64,000 nucleotides of DNA from Paeniglutamicibacter kerguelensis. GTDB lineage: Bacteria > Actinomycetota > Actinomycetes > Actinomycetales > Micrococcaceae. The stretch lies in NCBI RefSeq assembly GCF_017876535.1, contig NZ_JAGIOF010000001.1, positions 558,001 to 622,000 on the forward strand. The letters are read 5' to 3'. Below the pieces are notes generated by a model. The model was not told where the DNA came from. It saw only the letters and a list, made by a program, of their open reading frames with translations, and ran no database searches. The position numbers and the translations under genes are program-made. Of the stretch, positions 17,814-27,363 are shown one piece after another. The stretch's first letter is position 1. Each line of letters opens with the position of its first letter.

Positions 17814-18737
17814 ATGCTTGGCTACACAGTACGCCGAATCCTGCAGATGATACCGGTCGTCATCGGCGCCACGTTCATCATCTTTGCACTCACATTCTTG
17901 ATGCCCGGGGACCCCGTCGCGGCACTGACCGGGGCCCGGCCGCTGCCCGAATCCACGGTCGCCCAGATCCGCCTGGCCTACCACCTCGATGACCCCTTCC
18001 TGGTCCAGTACGGCAACTACATGCTCGGCCTGATCCAGGGGAACTTCGGCATCGACTTCTTCGGGCGCCCCATCCTGGGGCTCATCCTCGAACGCCTCCC
18101 CACCACCTTCGCGCTGGCGATGACCGCCTGGGTGCTGAAGCTGGCCATCGGCCTGGCCATCGGCGTCTACGGCGGCCTGCGCCACGGCCGCGCCGGGGAC
18201 CACTTCGCCCTGGTCTTCACCGTGATCTTCCTGGGCATCCCCGGCTTCGTGATCGCCCTGGGTGCACAGACCGTCTTCGGTGTGCAGCTGGGCTGGGTCG
18301 ACCCCGCCGGCATCCGTGCGGGATGGCCGATGGCGTTCATCCTCCCGGCACTGGTCATGGCCGTCGAGGCCTCGGCCGGGCTGGCCCGGCTGACCCGCAC
18401 CTCCCTGGTGGACGTGCTGCGTGCCGAATACCTGCGCACCGCCCGCGCCAAGGGCCTCTCCCCGAACCGGGTCATCTGGGGACACGCGTTGCGCAACGCG
18501 ATGATCCCGGTGGTCACCTACCTGGGCCTGAGCCTGGCCGGCATGCTCGGCGGCGCCGTGCTGATCGAGGCGATCTTCAACATCCCCGGCATCGGGGGAC
18601 TGATGGTCACGGCCATCAACAACAAGGAGGGCACCGTTGTGGTGGGCATCGCCACGATGCTCGTGCTGGTGTACCTAGTCTTCAACCTGCTCGTGGACCT
18701 GCTCTACGGCATCATTGACCCGAGGGTACGGATATGA
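17814..18737 (+). CDS. ABC transporter permease, DppB type
   Basis: A 307-residue membrane permease: MLGYTVRRILQMIPVVIGATFIIFALTFLMPGDP is the standard DppB/OppB N-terminus, and the EAA-like loop YLRTARAKGLSPNRVIWGHALRNAMIPVV contacts the ATPases. About six membrane helices. ATG 17814 has AAAGGAAG upstream; an in-frame start 24 bases earlier is less likely. It overlaps the next permease start by four bases. Confidence 0.94.
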   Translation: MLGYTVRRILQMIPVVIGATFIIFALTFLMPGDPVAALTGARPLPESTVAQIRLAYHLDDPFLVQYGNYMLGLIQGNFGIDFFGRPILGLILERLPTTFALAMTAWVLKLAIGLAIGVYGGLRHGRAGDHFALVFTVIFLGIPGFVIALGAQTVFGVQLGWVDPAGIRAGWPMAFILPALVMAVEASAGLARLTRTSLVDVLRAEYLRTARAKGLSPNRVIWGHALRNAMIPVVTYLGLSLAGMLGGAVLIEAIFNIPGIGGLMVTAINNKEGTVVVGIATMLVLVYLVFNLLVDLLYGIIDPRVRI

Positions 18738-19708
18738 GCCAAAGTACACAGACCAATCCCGGCGCGGACACCGCTGCGGACCCGCTGGCACCGACCAACC
18801 CGATCACGGCCCCGGCCGGCCTGAAGGCCCCGGTTGCCCCGGTGCCGGTCGGCCCGCGCCGGGTTGCCAAGAAAATCAACCGCGGACCGATCTGGCTCAA
18901 GCCCCGCTTCCTGATCTCCGGGTCCATCGTGGCGCTCATGCTGCTCATGGCCGCGTTCCCGCAGTTGTTCGCCGGCTTCGGCGCGGACCCGAACGCGAAC
19001 TGCGACATCATGAACACCAACCAGGCCCCGAGCGCCGAGCACATCTTCGGCGTCGACATCCAGGGCTGCGACTACTACACCAACGTCATCTTCGGCGCCC
19101 GCGCCTCGATCCTGGTCGGCATCGTGGTCACCGCGATCTCCTTCGTGATCTCCGCACTGCTCGGCTCGCTGGCCGGATACTTCGGCGGCTGGGTCGACAC
19201 CATCATTTCCCGCGCTTGCGACATGGCGTTCGGCCTGCCGTTCATCCTGGCCGCGATCGTGGTCCTGCAGCTGTTCAGCGAGCGGACCGTGTGGACCGTC
19301 ATCTTCGCCCTGGCCCTCTTCAGCTGGGCCGGCGGCGTCCGCTTCATGCGCTCCTCGGTCCTGGAGGTCCGCAACCGCGAATACGTCCAGGCCTCCAAGC
19401 TCCTGGGTGCGGGCCACGGGCGGATCATCAAGACCCACATCATCCCCAACTCGCTGACCCCGCTGCTGGTGCTCCAGACCCTGGGCATCGGCGGGGTGAT
19501 CTCCGCCGAGGCGGGACTCACGTTCATCGGCATCGGGCTGACCCCGCCGTCGGTGTCCTGGGGCCTGCAGCTGGCCGCGGCCCGCGAATACATTTCCGCG
19601 GCCCCGCACCTGCTGGTCTTCCCCGCGATTTTCCTGACCATCACCGTGCTTGGCTTCGTGCTCTTTGGCGAGGCGCTGCGCGATGAGTTCGACCCGAAAG
19701 GCAAATAA
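18734..19708 (+). CDS. ABC transporter permease, DppC type
   Basis: A 324-residue permease, partner of the DppB-type subunit. It has a long hydrophilic Pro/Ala-rich N-terminus, then the DppC-specific helix and the EAA loop REYVQASKLLGAGHGRIIKTHIIPNSL. The GADPNANCDIMN and EHIFGVDIQGCDYY stretch in the first external loop is typical of the family. The ATG overlaps the previous stop (ATGA) and the next gene begins one base after its stop. Confidence 0.94.
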   Translation: MSQSTQTNPGADTAADPLAPTNPITAPAGLKAPVAPVPVGPRRVAKKINRGPIWLKPRFLISGSIVALMLLMAAFPQLFAGFGADPNANCDIMNTNQAPSAEHIFGVDIQGCDYYTNVIFGARASILVGIVVTAISFVISALLGSLAGYFGGWVDTIISRACDMAFGLPFILAAIVVLQLFSERTVWTVIFALALFSWAGGVRFMRSSVLEVRNREYVQASKLLGAGHGRIIKTHIIPNSLTPLLVLQTLGIGGVISAEAGLTFIGIGLTPPSVSWGLQLAAAREYISAAPHLLVFPAIFLTITVLGFVLFGEALRDEFDPKGK

Positions 19709-19709
19709 C

Positions 19710-20771
19710 GTGGGCACCCACCAACTTGCGACCCCCGCAGCCAATGCCGCAACGGACCCCGCCGACGACGTGCTGCTGCGCGTGAAGGACCTCGAGGTCG
19801 AATTCAACACCACCCGCGGCATCGCCACGGCCGTGAACGGCATGAACTTCGAGGTCAAGCGCGGGCAGGCGCTGGGCATCCTGGGCGAATCCGGCTCCGG
19901 CAAGTCAGTGACGGCACGGGCCATCATGGGCATCCTGGACATGCCCCCGGCGCACATCCCGCGCGGGGAAATCCTCCTGGAGGGCGAGGACCTGCTCACC
20001 GTGACCCCCAAGCGCCACCGCCAGCTGGTCGGCTCCCGGGTGTCGATGGTCTTCCAGGACGCGCTGACCGCACTGAACCCCGTCCACCCGGTGGGACGCC
20101 AGATCGGCGAGCTCTACCGCGTGCACCGCGGGTACTCCCGCAGGGACGCCAAGGCAGCGGCCATCAAGATGATGGACAGGGTCAAGATCCCCGCCGCCGT
20201 AAAACGGGTGAACGACTACCCGCACCAGTTCTCCGGCGGCATGCGCCAGCGCATCGTGATCGCCATGGCGCTGGCCCTGGACCCGGTGCTGCTGATCGCC
20301 GACGAGCCGACCACCGCGCTGGATGTCACCGTGCAGGCGCAGATCCTGGAACTGCTCAAGGAGCAGCAGGAAGAGCGGAACATGGGGCTGATCCTGATCA
20401 CCCACGACATTTCCGTGGTCAAGGAGGTCACCGACCAGGTTGCCGTCATGTATGCCGGCCGGGTCGTGGAACACGGGCCGACCGCCGAGGTGCTGAACCG
20501 CCCCGGACACCCCTACTCGCGAGGTCTGGCTGCCTCGATCGCGGGGGAGGAGCTCAAGGGCCAGCGCCTGCCGGCGATCCCCGGCACGCCCCCGGACCTG
20601 TTGAACCTGCCGGCGGGCTGCTCCTTCGCCAACCGCTGCTCCTTTGTCACGGACAACTGCCTGGAGAGCATCCCGGCGCTCGAAACGATCGAAGCATCAC
20701 GGCACATCGATACAGCACGGCACAGTGCCTGCTTCCACACCCCGAAGGTCTTGGCCCATGTCAACGTCTGA
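19710..20771 (+). CDS. ABC transporter ATPase, DppD type
   Basis: A 353-residue ATPase. Walker A is GESGSGKS, the signature is FSGGMRQR, and Walker B is [13 protein letters not shown]. The C-terminal oligopeptide-type extension ends with [14 protein letters not shown], the Cys-rich motif that binds an iron-sulphur cluster in some Dpp/Opp ATPases. GTG 19710 is favoured by AAAGG upstream; ATG 19683 in the same frame would overlap the permease gene. It energises the transporter together with the DppF-type ATPase. Confidence 0.93.
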   Translation: MGTHQLATPAANAATDPADDVLLRVKDLEVEFNTTRGIATAVNGMNFEVKRGQALGILGESGSGKSVTARAIMGILDMPPAHIPRGEILLEGEDLLTVTPKRHRQLVGSRVSMVFQDALTALNPVHPVGRQIGELYRVHRGYSRRDAKAAAIKMMDRVKIPAAVKRVNDYPHQFSGGMRQRIVIAMALALDPVLLIADEPTTALDVTVQAQILELLKEQQEERNMGLILITHDISVVKEVTDQVAVMYAGRVVEHGPTAEVLNRPGHPYSRGLAASIAGEELKGQRLPAIPGTPPDLLNLPAGCSFANRCSFVTDNCLESIPALETIEASRHIDTARHSACFHTPKVLAHVNV

Positions 20772-21798
20772 AACACTCACCCTCCCCGTCCGCGCGGACG
20801 AAGCCACCGCAACGCCGCTGATGGAGTTGCGCTCGGTCAAGCAGCACTACCCGGTGGCCCGCCACCTGCCGGTCGGCCCGCGCAAGTTCGTCAAGGCCCT
20901 GGACGGTGTCGACCTGTCCCTCGCCGAGGGGGAGACCCTGGGCGTCATCGGCGAATCAGGTTGCGGCAAGTCCACGCTGGCCCGCGTCATGGCCGGGCTG
21001 GAGAAGCCCACGGCCGGCCAGGTGCTCTTCCGCGGCCAGGACATCAACGGGCTCAAGGGCGATGAACGCCGCGAGATGCGCCGGAACATCCAGCTGATCT
21101 TCCAGGACCCGTACTCCTCGCTGAACCCGCGCATGAGCGTGGAGGAACTTGTCGGCGAGCCGTTCGCGATCCACCCGGAGGTCGCCCCGAAGGCCGGGCG
21201 CAAGGCCAAGATCAAGGAATTGCTGGAACTGGTCGGGCTGAACCCCAACCACGCCGACCGCTACCCGCACAACTTCTCCGGCGGCCAGCAGCAACGCATC
21301 GGCATCGCCCGCGGCATCGCGCTGAACCCGCAGATGCTCATCTGCGACGAACCCGTCTCCGCGCTGGATGTCTCGGTGCGCGCCCAGGTGGTGAACCTGC
21401 TCGACGACCTGCAAAAGGAACTGGGCCTGAGCTACCTGTTCATCGCCCACGACCTGCAGATCGTCAGGCACATCTCCGACCGGGTCGCGACCATGTACCT
21501 GGGCCGCGTCGTGGAACTGGGAACGTACGCCGACGTGTACGACCGGACCGGGCAGCCGTACACGCGGGCGTTGATGTCCGCGGCCCCGGAACTGCGCCGC
21601 AACGACGGGACCGACCGGGAACGCATCGTGCTGCAGGGCGACCCGCCCTCGCCGATCGACCCGCCCGCCGGCTGCCGCTTCCACACCCGCTGCCCGATGG
21701 CCCAGGCCATCTGCGCAACCAAGGAACCCGAGCTGGTCCAGATCAGCGACACGCACGTGGCCCGCTGCCACTTCGCCACCAACACCCCAACCAACTAA
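20758..21798 (+). CDS. ABC transporter ATPase, DppF type
   Basis: A 346-residue ATPase. Walker A GESGCGKS, signature FSGGQQQR, Walker B LICDEPVSALDV, and a C-terminal CRFHTRCPMAQAIC Cys motif match DppF/OppF. ATG 20758 lies inside the end of the DppD gene (14-base overlap), showing tight coupling. A small GC-rich hairpin (about 21804-21828) separates it from the oxidoreductase gene and could lower downstream expression. Confidence 0.94.
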   Translation: MSTSETLTLPVRADEATATPLMELRSVKQHYPVARHLPVGPRKFVKALDGVDLSLAEGETLGVIGESGCGKSTLARVMAGLEKPTAGQVLFRGQDINGLKGDERREMRRNIQLIFQDPYSSLNPRMSVEELVGEPFAIHPEVAPKAGRKAKIKELLELVGLNPNHADRYPHNFSGGQQQRIGIARGIALNPQMLICDEPVSALDVSVRAQVVNLLDDLQKELGLSYLFIAHDLQIVRHISDRVATMYLGRVVELGTYADVYDRTGQPYTRALMSAAPELRRNDGTDRERIVLQGDPPSPIDPPAGCRFHTRCPMAQAICATKEPELVQISDTHVARCHFATNTPTN

Positions 21799-21866
21799 AG
21801 CCATGGGTGCGCCCGAGGCCGGGCACCCCTACCGAATTCAAGTTTTTCATTAAAGGAGCAATTTTC

Positions 21867-23045
21867 GTGGATCTCAAAGTAGGCGTCGTCGGGTTCGGAC
21901 TGCGTTCCGGGCTGTACGAGCACGCCCACCGCCCCGGTGCGGGGTCGGTCGTGACCATGGTGTGCGACACCTCCGAACGCGGCCGCGCCGACGCGGCGAA
22001 GAAGCTGCCCGAGGCAAGAATCACCGCCGACCTGGGCGAGCTGCTCGATGCGGGCCTGGACGCCGTGCTGGTGCTGACCCCGGACAACCAGCACGCCGTG
22101 GTTGCCAAGCGCACCCTGGAAGCCGGCATCCCGACGTTCTGCGAAAAGCCGCTGGACGTCACCCTGGACGCCGTGGACGAGGTGCTGGAAACGGCCTTCC
22201 GCACCGGCACCAAGCTGTACGTCGGGCACAACATGCGCCACATGCCGGTGGTCCGCCAGATGCGCGAGATCATCGAATCCGGTGCCATCGGTGCGGTCAA
22301 GGCCGTCTGGTGCCGCCACTTCGTGGGCAACGGCGGCGACTACTACTTCAAGGACTGGCACGCCGAGCGCAAGAACACCACCAGCCTGCTGCTGCAAAAG
22401 GGCGCGCACGACATCGACGTGATCCACTGGCTTGCCGGCGGATACACGCAGCGCGTCTCCGCCGTCGGCGACCTGGCAGTGTACGGGGACGTCGAATCGC
22501 GCCGCGACAACACCGACCGCCGCATGGGGGACTGGTTCTCGCTGGAGAACTGGCCGCCGGCCGAGCAGACGGACCTGAACCCGGTCATCGACGTGGAAGA
22601 CATTTCCATGATGCAGATGACGCTGGACAACGGCGTGCTGGCCTCCTACCAGCAGTGCCACTTCACCCCCGACTACTGGAGGAACTACACGGTCATCGGC
22701 ACCGCGGGCCGCCTGGAGAACTTCGGCGACGACGCGGGCAACCTGATCAAGGTGTGGAACACCCGCAGCCAGGACGGCTACGTGGAGGCCGACCTCGAGG
22801 TGGAAATCGAGGCCGCCGGCGGCGGCCACGGCGGGGCGGACCCGCGCCTGATCGCCGAGTTCCTGCGCTTCGCGGCCGAGGGCGGACCGACCGAGACCTC
22901 ACCGGTCGCGGCCCGCGCCGCGGTTGCCGCGGGCGTGCTGGCCACCGAGTCGCTGCGCACCGACGGATCGGCCAAGGTCGTTCCCGCGCTCGGCGGGGAA
23001 CTGTTGGCCTACTTCGCGGCCAACCAGGAGCGCATCAACGCCTAG
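21867..23045 (+). CDS. Gfo/Idh/MocA family NAD(P)-dependent oxidoreductase
   Basis: A 392-residue sugar or cyclitol dehydrogenase. The N-terminal Rossmann fold begins DLKVGVVGFGLRSGLYEHAH, and the catalytic lysine lies in FCEKPLDV, the family EKP motif. The C-terminal domain forms the substrate pocket. It starts at GTG 21867 behind a strong AAAGGAGC site. As the last gene of the transporter operon, it probably oxidises or isomerises the imported sugar derivative or its hydrolysis product. The exact substrate is unknown. Confidence 0.9.
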   Translation: MDLKVGVVGFGLRSGLYEHAHRPGAGSVVTMVCDTSERGRADAAKKLPEARITADLGELLDAGLDAVLVLTPDNQHAVVAKRTLEAGIPTFCEKPLDVTLDAVDEVLETAFRTGTKLYVGHNMRHMPVVRQMREIIESGAIGAVKAVWCRHFVGNGGDYYFKDWHAERKNTTSLLLQKGAHDIDVIHWLAGGYTQRVSAVGDLAVYGDVESRRDNTDRRMGDWFSLENWPPAEQTDLNPVIDVEDISMMQMTLDNGVLASYQQCHFTPDYWRNYTVIGTAGRLENFGDDAGNLIKVWNTRSQDGYVEADLEVEIEAAGGGHGGADPRLIAEFLRFAAEGGPTETSPVAARAAVAAGVLATESLRTDGSAKVVPALGGELLAYFAANQERINA

Positions 23046-23078
23046 GTCCGCGTCGCAGGACTTGGTCCTGACGTACTG

Positions 23079-23126
23079 AATCGGGGGCTGTCCCACCAGT
23101 TGTTTGTGGTGGGACAGCCCCCGATT
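23079..23126. terminator. Strong bidirectional terminator hairpin
   Basis: Perfect 20-base arms (23079-23098 and 23107-23126) around an 8-base loop, with T residues on the plus side and A residues on the minus side. It separates the convergent oxidoreductase and LysR genes. Confidence 0.92.
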
Positions 23127-23162
23127 TTTCGTGTGTGGAACGGAACAGGCGGACGCGATGCG

Positions 23163-24071
23163 TCAGTGGATCGTGAGTTCGGCCATGGCCTCGCGCATGG
23201 CCTGGACAACCAATTGCACGCTGCGCCGGTGCATGGATTCGGGCCGTGCCAGCAGGTCGATCCGGCGCCGGTTGGCGATGCCTTCCAGCCCGCGCAGCAC
23301 CACCTTTTCGCCCACCGTTGCACCGGCGGTGTACCGCGGAATGATGCCGATGACATCGCCGGACGCGACAAGTGCCGCAACCGTGGCGTAGTCGTTGATG
23401 CGGTGGATGATGTTCGGGGCGGCGCCCGAGACGGCACTGATCGCACCGAGCACGTCGGCGGGGGAGAATCCCTCGCGGCTGACTACCCAGCGTTCGTTGA
23501 CCAGGTCCGCCGGGCGCAGGGTTTGCCGGGAGGCCAGCGGGTGTCCCGCCGGCAGTGCAATGTCCAGCGGTTCGTGCGCCAGCGGCGTGACAACAACCCT
23601 GTCCGTCGGCCAATGCGGGGTGTGGTCCATGCGGTGCGCCAGCACCAGGTCGTAGCGCGCGCTCAGTGCGGGAAAGTCCTGTTGGGCGACGTCCTCGTCA
23701 AAGAACTGCGGCAGGGGTGCGCCCTCGAAGGACAGCTTGCTCAGCAGCGGAGCAAAGAGCGACTGGCCCACCGAGTGGAACCCCGCAACGCTGACCGGCG
23801 CCGTGGAGCTCTCTTGGAATGCGCCTATGGCGGACCGTGCGGCGGCCAGCGAAGAGACCACCGCGGCCCCGGCGGCGGCTAGGACCTGGCCCGCCTCGGT
23901 GAGGACCAGGTTTCGACCCTCCTTGCGGGTGAGCGGCACGTCGATGTTGCGCTGCAGCAGCGCCAGTTGTTGGGAGACCGCGGAGGGCGTGACATAGAGC
24001 GCGCTGGCCACGGCCTTTACGGATCCGAGGTCTCCGAGCTCGCGCAGGATCTGCAGCTGGTGAACTTCCAT
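23163..24071 (-). CDS. LysR-family regulator, divergent from tdh-kbl
   Basis: A 302-residue LysR-type protein. The winged helix-turn-helix lies at residues 1-60 (VHQLQILRELGDLGSVKAVASALYVTPSAVSQQLALLQ), followed by a periplasmic-binding-like effector domain (LDIALPAGHPLASR). It starts at ATG 24069-24071; a farther upstream start is possible but unlikely. Divergent placement suggests that it controls tdh-kbl, perhaps in response to threonine or glycine, and its own expression. Confidence 0.88.
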   Translation of the reverse strand: MEVHQLQILRELGDLGSVKAVASALYVTPSAVSQQLALLQRNIDVPLTRKEGRNLVLTEAGQVLAAAGAAVVSSLAAARSAIGAFQESSTAPVSVAGFHSVGQSLFAPLLSKLSFEGAPLPQFFDEDVAQQDFPALSARYDLVLAHRMDHTPHWPTDRVVVTPLAHEPLDIALPAGHPLASRQTLRPADLVNERWVVSREGFSPADVLGAISAVSGAAPNIIHRINDYATVAALVASGDVIGIIPRYTAGATVGEKVVLRGLEGIANRRRIDLLARPESMHRRSVQLVVQAMREAMAELTIH

Positions 24072-24079
24072 GTAGCAAA

Positions 24080-24100
24080 TTCTAAATCGTTGATTGAGAA
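24080..24100. promoter_or_regulatory. Candidate LysR box between lysR-type gene and tdh
   Basis: Arms TTCTAAATC and GATTGAGAA around a GTT centre, one mismatch, nine bases upstream of the LysR start and about 105 upstream of tdh. Position and size fit a LysR operator. Confidence 0.45.
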
Positions 24101-24204
24101 ACATGTGCATCTTCTAAGGTGTCATCGGGGTGATGCAGGTGACAGACTTGGAACCGATTCCCGTTCGTCAGGGCGCCCGCTCGGGCGCAAGTAAGGAAAA
24201 CACG

Positions 24205-25251
24205 ATGAAGGCACTGTACAAGTCCGGACCGCACGCCGGATTCGAACTCGTTGACCGCCCCGAGCCCGTCACCGGCGACCGCGACGTCAAGATCCGCGTG
24301 ATGACCGCAGGCATCTGCGGCACCGACCTGCACATTCAGGCCTACGACGACGCGGCGAAAGCCATGATCAAGGCCCCGATGATCCCGGGCCACGAGTTCT
24401 ACGGCGAGGTCATCGAGGTCGGCAATGAGGTGTCCGACGTAAAGGTCGGCGACCGCGTTTCCGGCGAGGGCCACGTGGTCTGCGGCATGTGCCGCAACTG
24501 CCGTGCCGGCCGCCGCCAGATGTGCATCAACACCGTTTCCGTGGGCGTGCAGCGCGACGGTGCCTTTGCCGAATACGTCGTCATCCCGGAGACCAACGTC
24601 TGGGTCCACCGCGACGCCTCGATCACCCCGGAACTCGGCGCGATCTTCGACCCGTTCGGCAACGCCGTGCACACCGCGCTGTCCTTCCCGCTGGTCGGCG
24701 AGGACGTGCTGATCACCGGCGCCGGGCCGATCGGCCTGATGGCAGTGGCCGTCGCCCGCCACGCCGGTGCGCGCAAGATCGCCATCACAGACGTGTCGCC
24801 GAACCGCCTGGAGCTGGCCCGCGGCATGGGTGCAGACCTGGCGATCGACGTGTCCAAGATGCGCATCAAGGAAGCCCAGCACGAGCTCGGCATGCTCGAA
24901 GGCTTCGACTTCGGCATGGAAATGTCCGGCCACCCCACCGCGCTGCCGGAAATGATCGAGAACATGAACCACGGCGGCCACATCTCCATGTTGGGCCTGC
25001 CCTCCAGCTCGATCGACATCGACTGGGGCAAGGTCGTCACCCACATGCTGACCCTCAAGGGCATCTACGGGCGCGAAATGTTCGAGACCTGGTACGCCAT
25101 GAGCGCCATGCTGACCTCCAACCCGCAGCTGCGCGAACGCGTTGCCTCCGTGGTCACCGACTACCTGCCGGCCACCGAGTGGGAAGCCGGCTTCGAGGCA
25201 GCACGCTCGGGCCACGGCGGCAAGGTCGTGCTCGACTGGACCGTCTTCTAA
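24205..25251 (+). CDS. tdh: L-threonine 3-dehydrogenase
   Basis: A 348-residue zinc-dependent medium-chain dehydrogenase. The catalytic zinc Cys is residue 38 ([10 protein letters not shown]), followed by GHEFYGEV, and a Cys-rich structural zinc lobe ([15 protein letters not shown]). The Rossmann nucleotide site is [10 protein letters not shown]. It oxidises L-threonine to 2-amino-3-ketobutyrate with NAD+ in the cytoplasm; kbl, 48 bases downstream, cleaves that product to glycine and acetyl-CoA. ATG 24205 has AAGGA upstream. Length and motifs match E. coli Tdh. Confidence 0.96.
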   Translation: MKALYKSGPHAGFELVDRPEPVTGDRDVKIRVMTAGICGTDLHIQAYDDAAKAMIKAPMIPGHEFYGEVIEVGNEVSDVKVGDRVSGEGHVVCGMCRNCRAGRRQMCINTVSVGVQRDGAFAEYVVIPETNVWVHRDASITPELGAIFDPFGNAVHTALSFPLVGEDVLITGAGPIGLMAVAVARHAGARKIAITDVSPNRLELARGMGADLAIDVSKMRIKEAQHELGMLEGFDFGMEMSGHPTALPEMIENMNHGGHISMLGLPSSSIDIDWGKVVTHMLTLKGIYGREMFETWYAMSAMLTSNPQLRERVASVVTDYLPATEWEAGFEAARSGHGGKVVLDWTVF

Positions 25252-25299
25252 ACTTCCCCCCAGCCTCTTCCACATTTCCGCGACTTCCAGGAGAAGCAC

Positions 25300-26499
25300 A
25301 TGTACACCACCATGAAAGACGAACTCGCCGCCGAGCTGGCGCAGCTTCGCACCGACGGCCTGTTCAAGTCCGAGCGCCACATCGATTCGCCGCAGTCCGC
25401 CCGCATTTCCGCCGGCGAGCTCGGCTCCGAGGCCAAGAAGGTCCTGAACTTCTGCGCCAACAACTACCTGGGCTTGGCCGACGACGTCCGCATCATCGAG
25501 GCCGCCAAGAACGCCATGGACGAGCGCGGCTTCGGCATGGCCTCGGTCCGCTTCATCTGCGGCACCCAGGACCTGCACCTGGAGCTGGAGACCGCCGTCT
25601 CCAAGTTCCTGGGCACCGAGGACACCATCCTGTTCTCCAGCTGCTTCGACGCCAACGGCGGCGTCTTCGAGTCGCTCTTCGGCGCGCAGGACGCCATCAT
25701 TTCCGATGCGCTGAACCACGCCTCGATCATCGACGGCATCCGCCTGTCCAAGGCCGCGCGCTTCCGCTATGCCAACCAGGACATGGCGGACCTGGAGACC
25801 CAGCTGCAGGCCGCCGCCGCACTGAACGACGGCAAGGGTGCCCGCCGCACCATCATCGTCACCGACGGCATCTTCTCCATGGACGGCTACCTGGCCCCGC
25901 TGGAAGCCATCTGCGACTTGGCGGACAAGTACGGCGCGCTGGTCATGGTCGATGACTCCCACGCCGTGGGCTTCATGGGCGCCACCGGCGCCGGCACCCC
26001 CGAGCACGCGGGCGTCTCCGAACGCATCGACATCTACACCGGCACCTTCGGCAAGGCCCTCGGCGGCGCGTCGGGCGGCTACGTCTCCGGCCGCGGCGAG
26101 ATCGTCGCGATGCTTCGCCAAAAGGCCCGTCCGTACCTGTTCTCCAACTCGATGGCCCCGGCCATCGTCGCCGCGACGCTCAAGGCGCTGGAACTGGTGG
26201 AGGGCTCGGGCGAGCTGCGCGAGAAGCTCTTCGCCAACGCCACGCACTTCCGCACCCGCATGGCCGAAGAAGGCTTCGACCTGCTCGACGGCGAACACGC
26301 GATCGTCCCGGTCATGTTCGGCGACGCCGTCAAGGCCGCAGAGGTCGCCGGCAAGATGCTGGAGCACGGCGTCTTCGTGACGGCCTTCAGCTTCCCGGTG
26401 GTCCCCAAGGGCGCCGCGCGCATCCGAGTGCAGCTCTCCGCGGCGCACTCGGCCGAGGACATCGAGGCCTGCGTGCAGGCCTTCGTCGCCAGCCGCTAG
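25300..26499 (+). CDS. kbl: Glycine C-acetyltransferase (2-amino-3-ketobutyrate CoA ligase)
   Basis: A 399-residue PLP enzyme of the alpha-oxoamine synthase family. The PLP lysine is in [10 protein letters not shown], and [12 protein letters not shown] contains the Asp and His that hold the cofactor. It splits 2-amino-3-ketobutyrate with CoA to glycine and acetyl-CoA. It follows tdh, and AGGAG precedes the ATG. The operon ends at the hairpin repeat at 26515-26582. Confidence 0.96.
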   Translation: MYTTMKDELAAELAQLRTDGLFKSERHIDSPQSARISAGELGSEAKKVLNFCANNYLGLADDVRIIEAAKNAMDERGFGMASVRFICGTQDLHLELETAVSKFLGTEDTILFSSCFDANGGVFESLFGAQDAIISDALNHASIIDGIRLSKAARFRYANQDMADLETQLQAAAALNDGKGARRTIIVTDGIFSMDGYLAPLEAICDLADKYGALVMVDDSHAVGFMGATGAGTPEHAGVSERIDIYTGTFGKALGGASGGYVSGRGEIVAMLRQKARPYLFSNSMAPAIVAATLKALELVEGSGELREKLFANATHFRTRMAEEGFDLLDGEHAIVPVMFGDAVKAAEVAGKMLEHGVFVTAFSFPVVPKGAARIRVQLSAAHSAEDIEACVQAFVASR

Positions 26500-26514
26500 G
26501 CAGCACCGGACAGC

Positions 26515-26582
26515 AACGGGCATCGCCCGCACGCCCGCATCCTTGGGTCCAAGGAACGGGGGGAGTGCGGGCGATGCCCGTT
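26515..26582. repeat. Hairpin repeat copy 1, terminator after kbl
   Basis: Perfect 18-base arms (26515-26532, 26565-26582) with a nested inner stem CCTTGG/CCAAGG in the loop. It stands between the convergent kbl and peroxiredoxin-like genes. A related copy lies at 27288-27347. It is probably a bidirectional terminator derived from a dispersed repeat. Confidence 0.8.
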
Positions 26583-26642
26583 TAAGCAGGTGTCGACGGC
26601 CGTCCCGGCGCGAGGACGGCAATGCGACCGTTGCGGCTCCGG

Positions 26643-27170
26643 TTACCGGTCTTGTTGGAGCTGCGCGAGCAGACGACGCGGATGGGCGGCAGCGTCGGTG
26701 ACGCCGAAATACGCGTGCGTGATCGTGCGGTCGCTGACCACCAGGGTGCTGCGGACATGAAGCAGTTCGCCCTCGAAACCGAAGGTCGGCAGGCCGCAGG
26801 CGGTGGCCCGGGCGAACCCGGGGTCCGAAAGCAGCGGATACGGCAGGTGCAGGCGCTCGACGGCCTCGAGCTGGTACTCGGTGCCCTGGCTGGAGAGTCC
26901 CAGGACGCGGTAGCCTATGGCGGCGAAGTCGGCGGCGAGGTCGCGGAATTCGCAGGCCTCCGGGGTGCAACCCTTGGCGCCGGGAACCTGCGCCCACCCG
27001 CCAGGCTCAACCTCGTCCGGGCGGCCGGTCCGCGGATAAACGAACAGGACGAAGGAACCCGCGGCGAAGTTCATCGGGCCCATCGTTTCCCCTGTGGTGG
27101 ACGGCAAGGAGAGCAGCGGGAACTGTTGCCCGACAAGGTACTCGGCGGAGGTGTCGGTTGGGGTATCCAT
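26643..27170 (-). CDS. Peroxiredoxin (BCP/PrxQ-like) protein
   Basis: A 175-residue thioredoxin-fold protein. GCTPEACEFRD gives a peroxidatic Cys and a second Cys five residues later, the PrxQ/BCP pattern, and FVLFVYPRTGRPDE precedes it. It should reduce hydroperoxides using thioredoxin or mycothiol. The insertion between the YPRTGRP and GCTPEAC parts is longer than in classical BCP. I start at ATG 27168-27170, because upstream codons are not protein-like. It has a close paralogue at 45466-45996. It lies between two copies of a hairpin repeat. Confidence 0.82.
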   Translation of the reverse strand: MDTPTDTSAEYLVGQQFPLLSLPSTTGETMGPMNFAAGSFVLFVYPRTGRPDEVEPGGWAQVPGAKGCTPEACEFRDLAADFAAIGYRVLGLSSQGTEYQLEAVERLHLPYPLLSDPGFARATACGLPTFGFEGELLHVRSTLVVSDRTITHAYFGVTDAAAHPRRLLAQLQQDR

Positions 27171-27287
27171 CGCAACAGTTTGCCACACGGCGGTGGCACC
27201 CCCGGGGCACGCGATCATTTCGGTCGGGTCCGGCGACGCGGTCGAGGCGGCCGTGGTCGCCGCACCCGAGACAGCGCCAGGCAATAA

Positions 27288-27347
27288 CCGGCATCGCCCG
27301 CACTCCCATCCCGGGGTTCCAAGGAGGGGGAATGCGGGCGATGTTTT
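27288..27347. repeat. Hairpin repeat copy 2, terminator of ABC exporter operon
   Basis: Arms CATCGCCCGCA (27292-27302) and TGCGGGCGATG (27333-27343) with a loop that shares TTCCAAGGA and flanking sequence with copy 1 at 26515. It lies just after the stop of the exporter permease on the minus strand. Confidence 0.75.
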
Positions 27348-27363
27348 GTGGAGTTGTGTGGCC

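Noticed and set aside
24082..26997. Minus-strand 971-residue frame opposite tdh-kbl
   Set aside because: High-GC antisense shadow; sequence has no domain pattern and the plus-strand genes are unmistakable.
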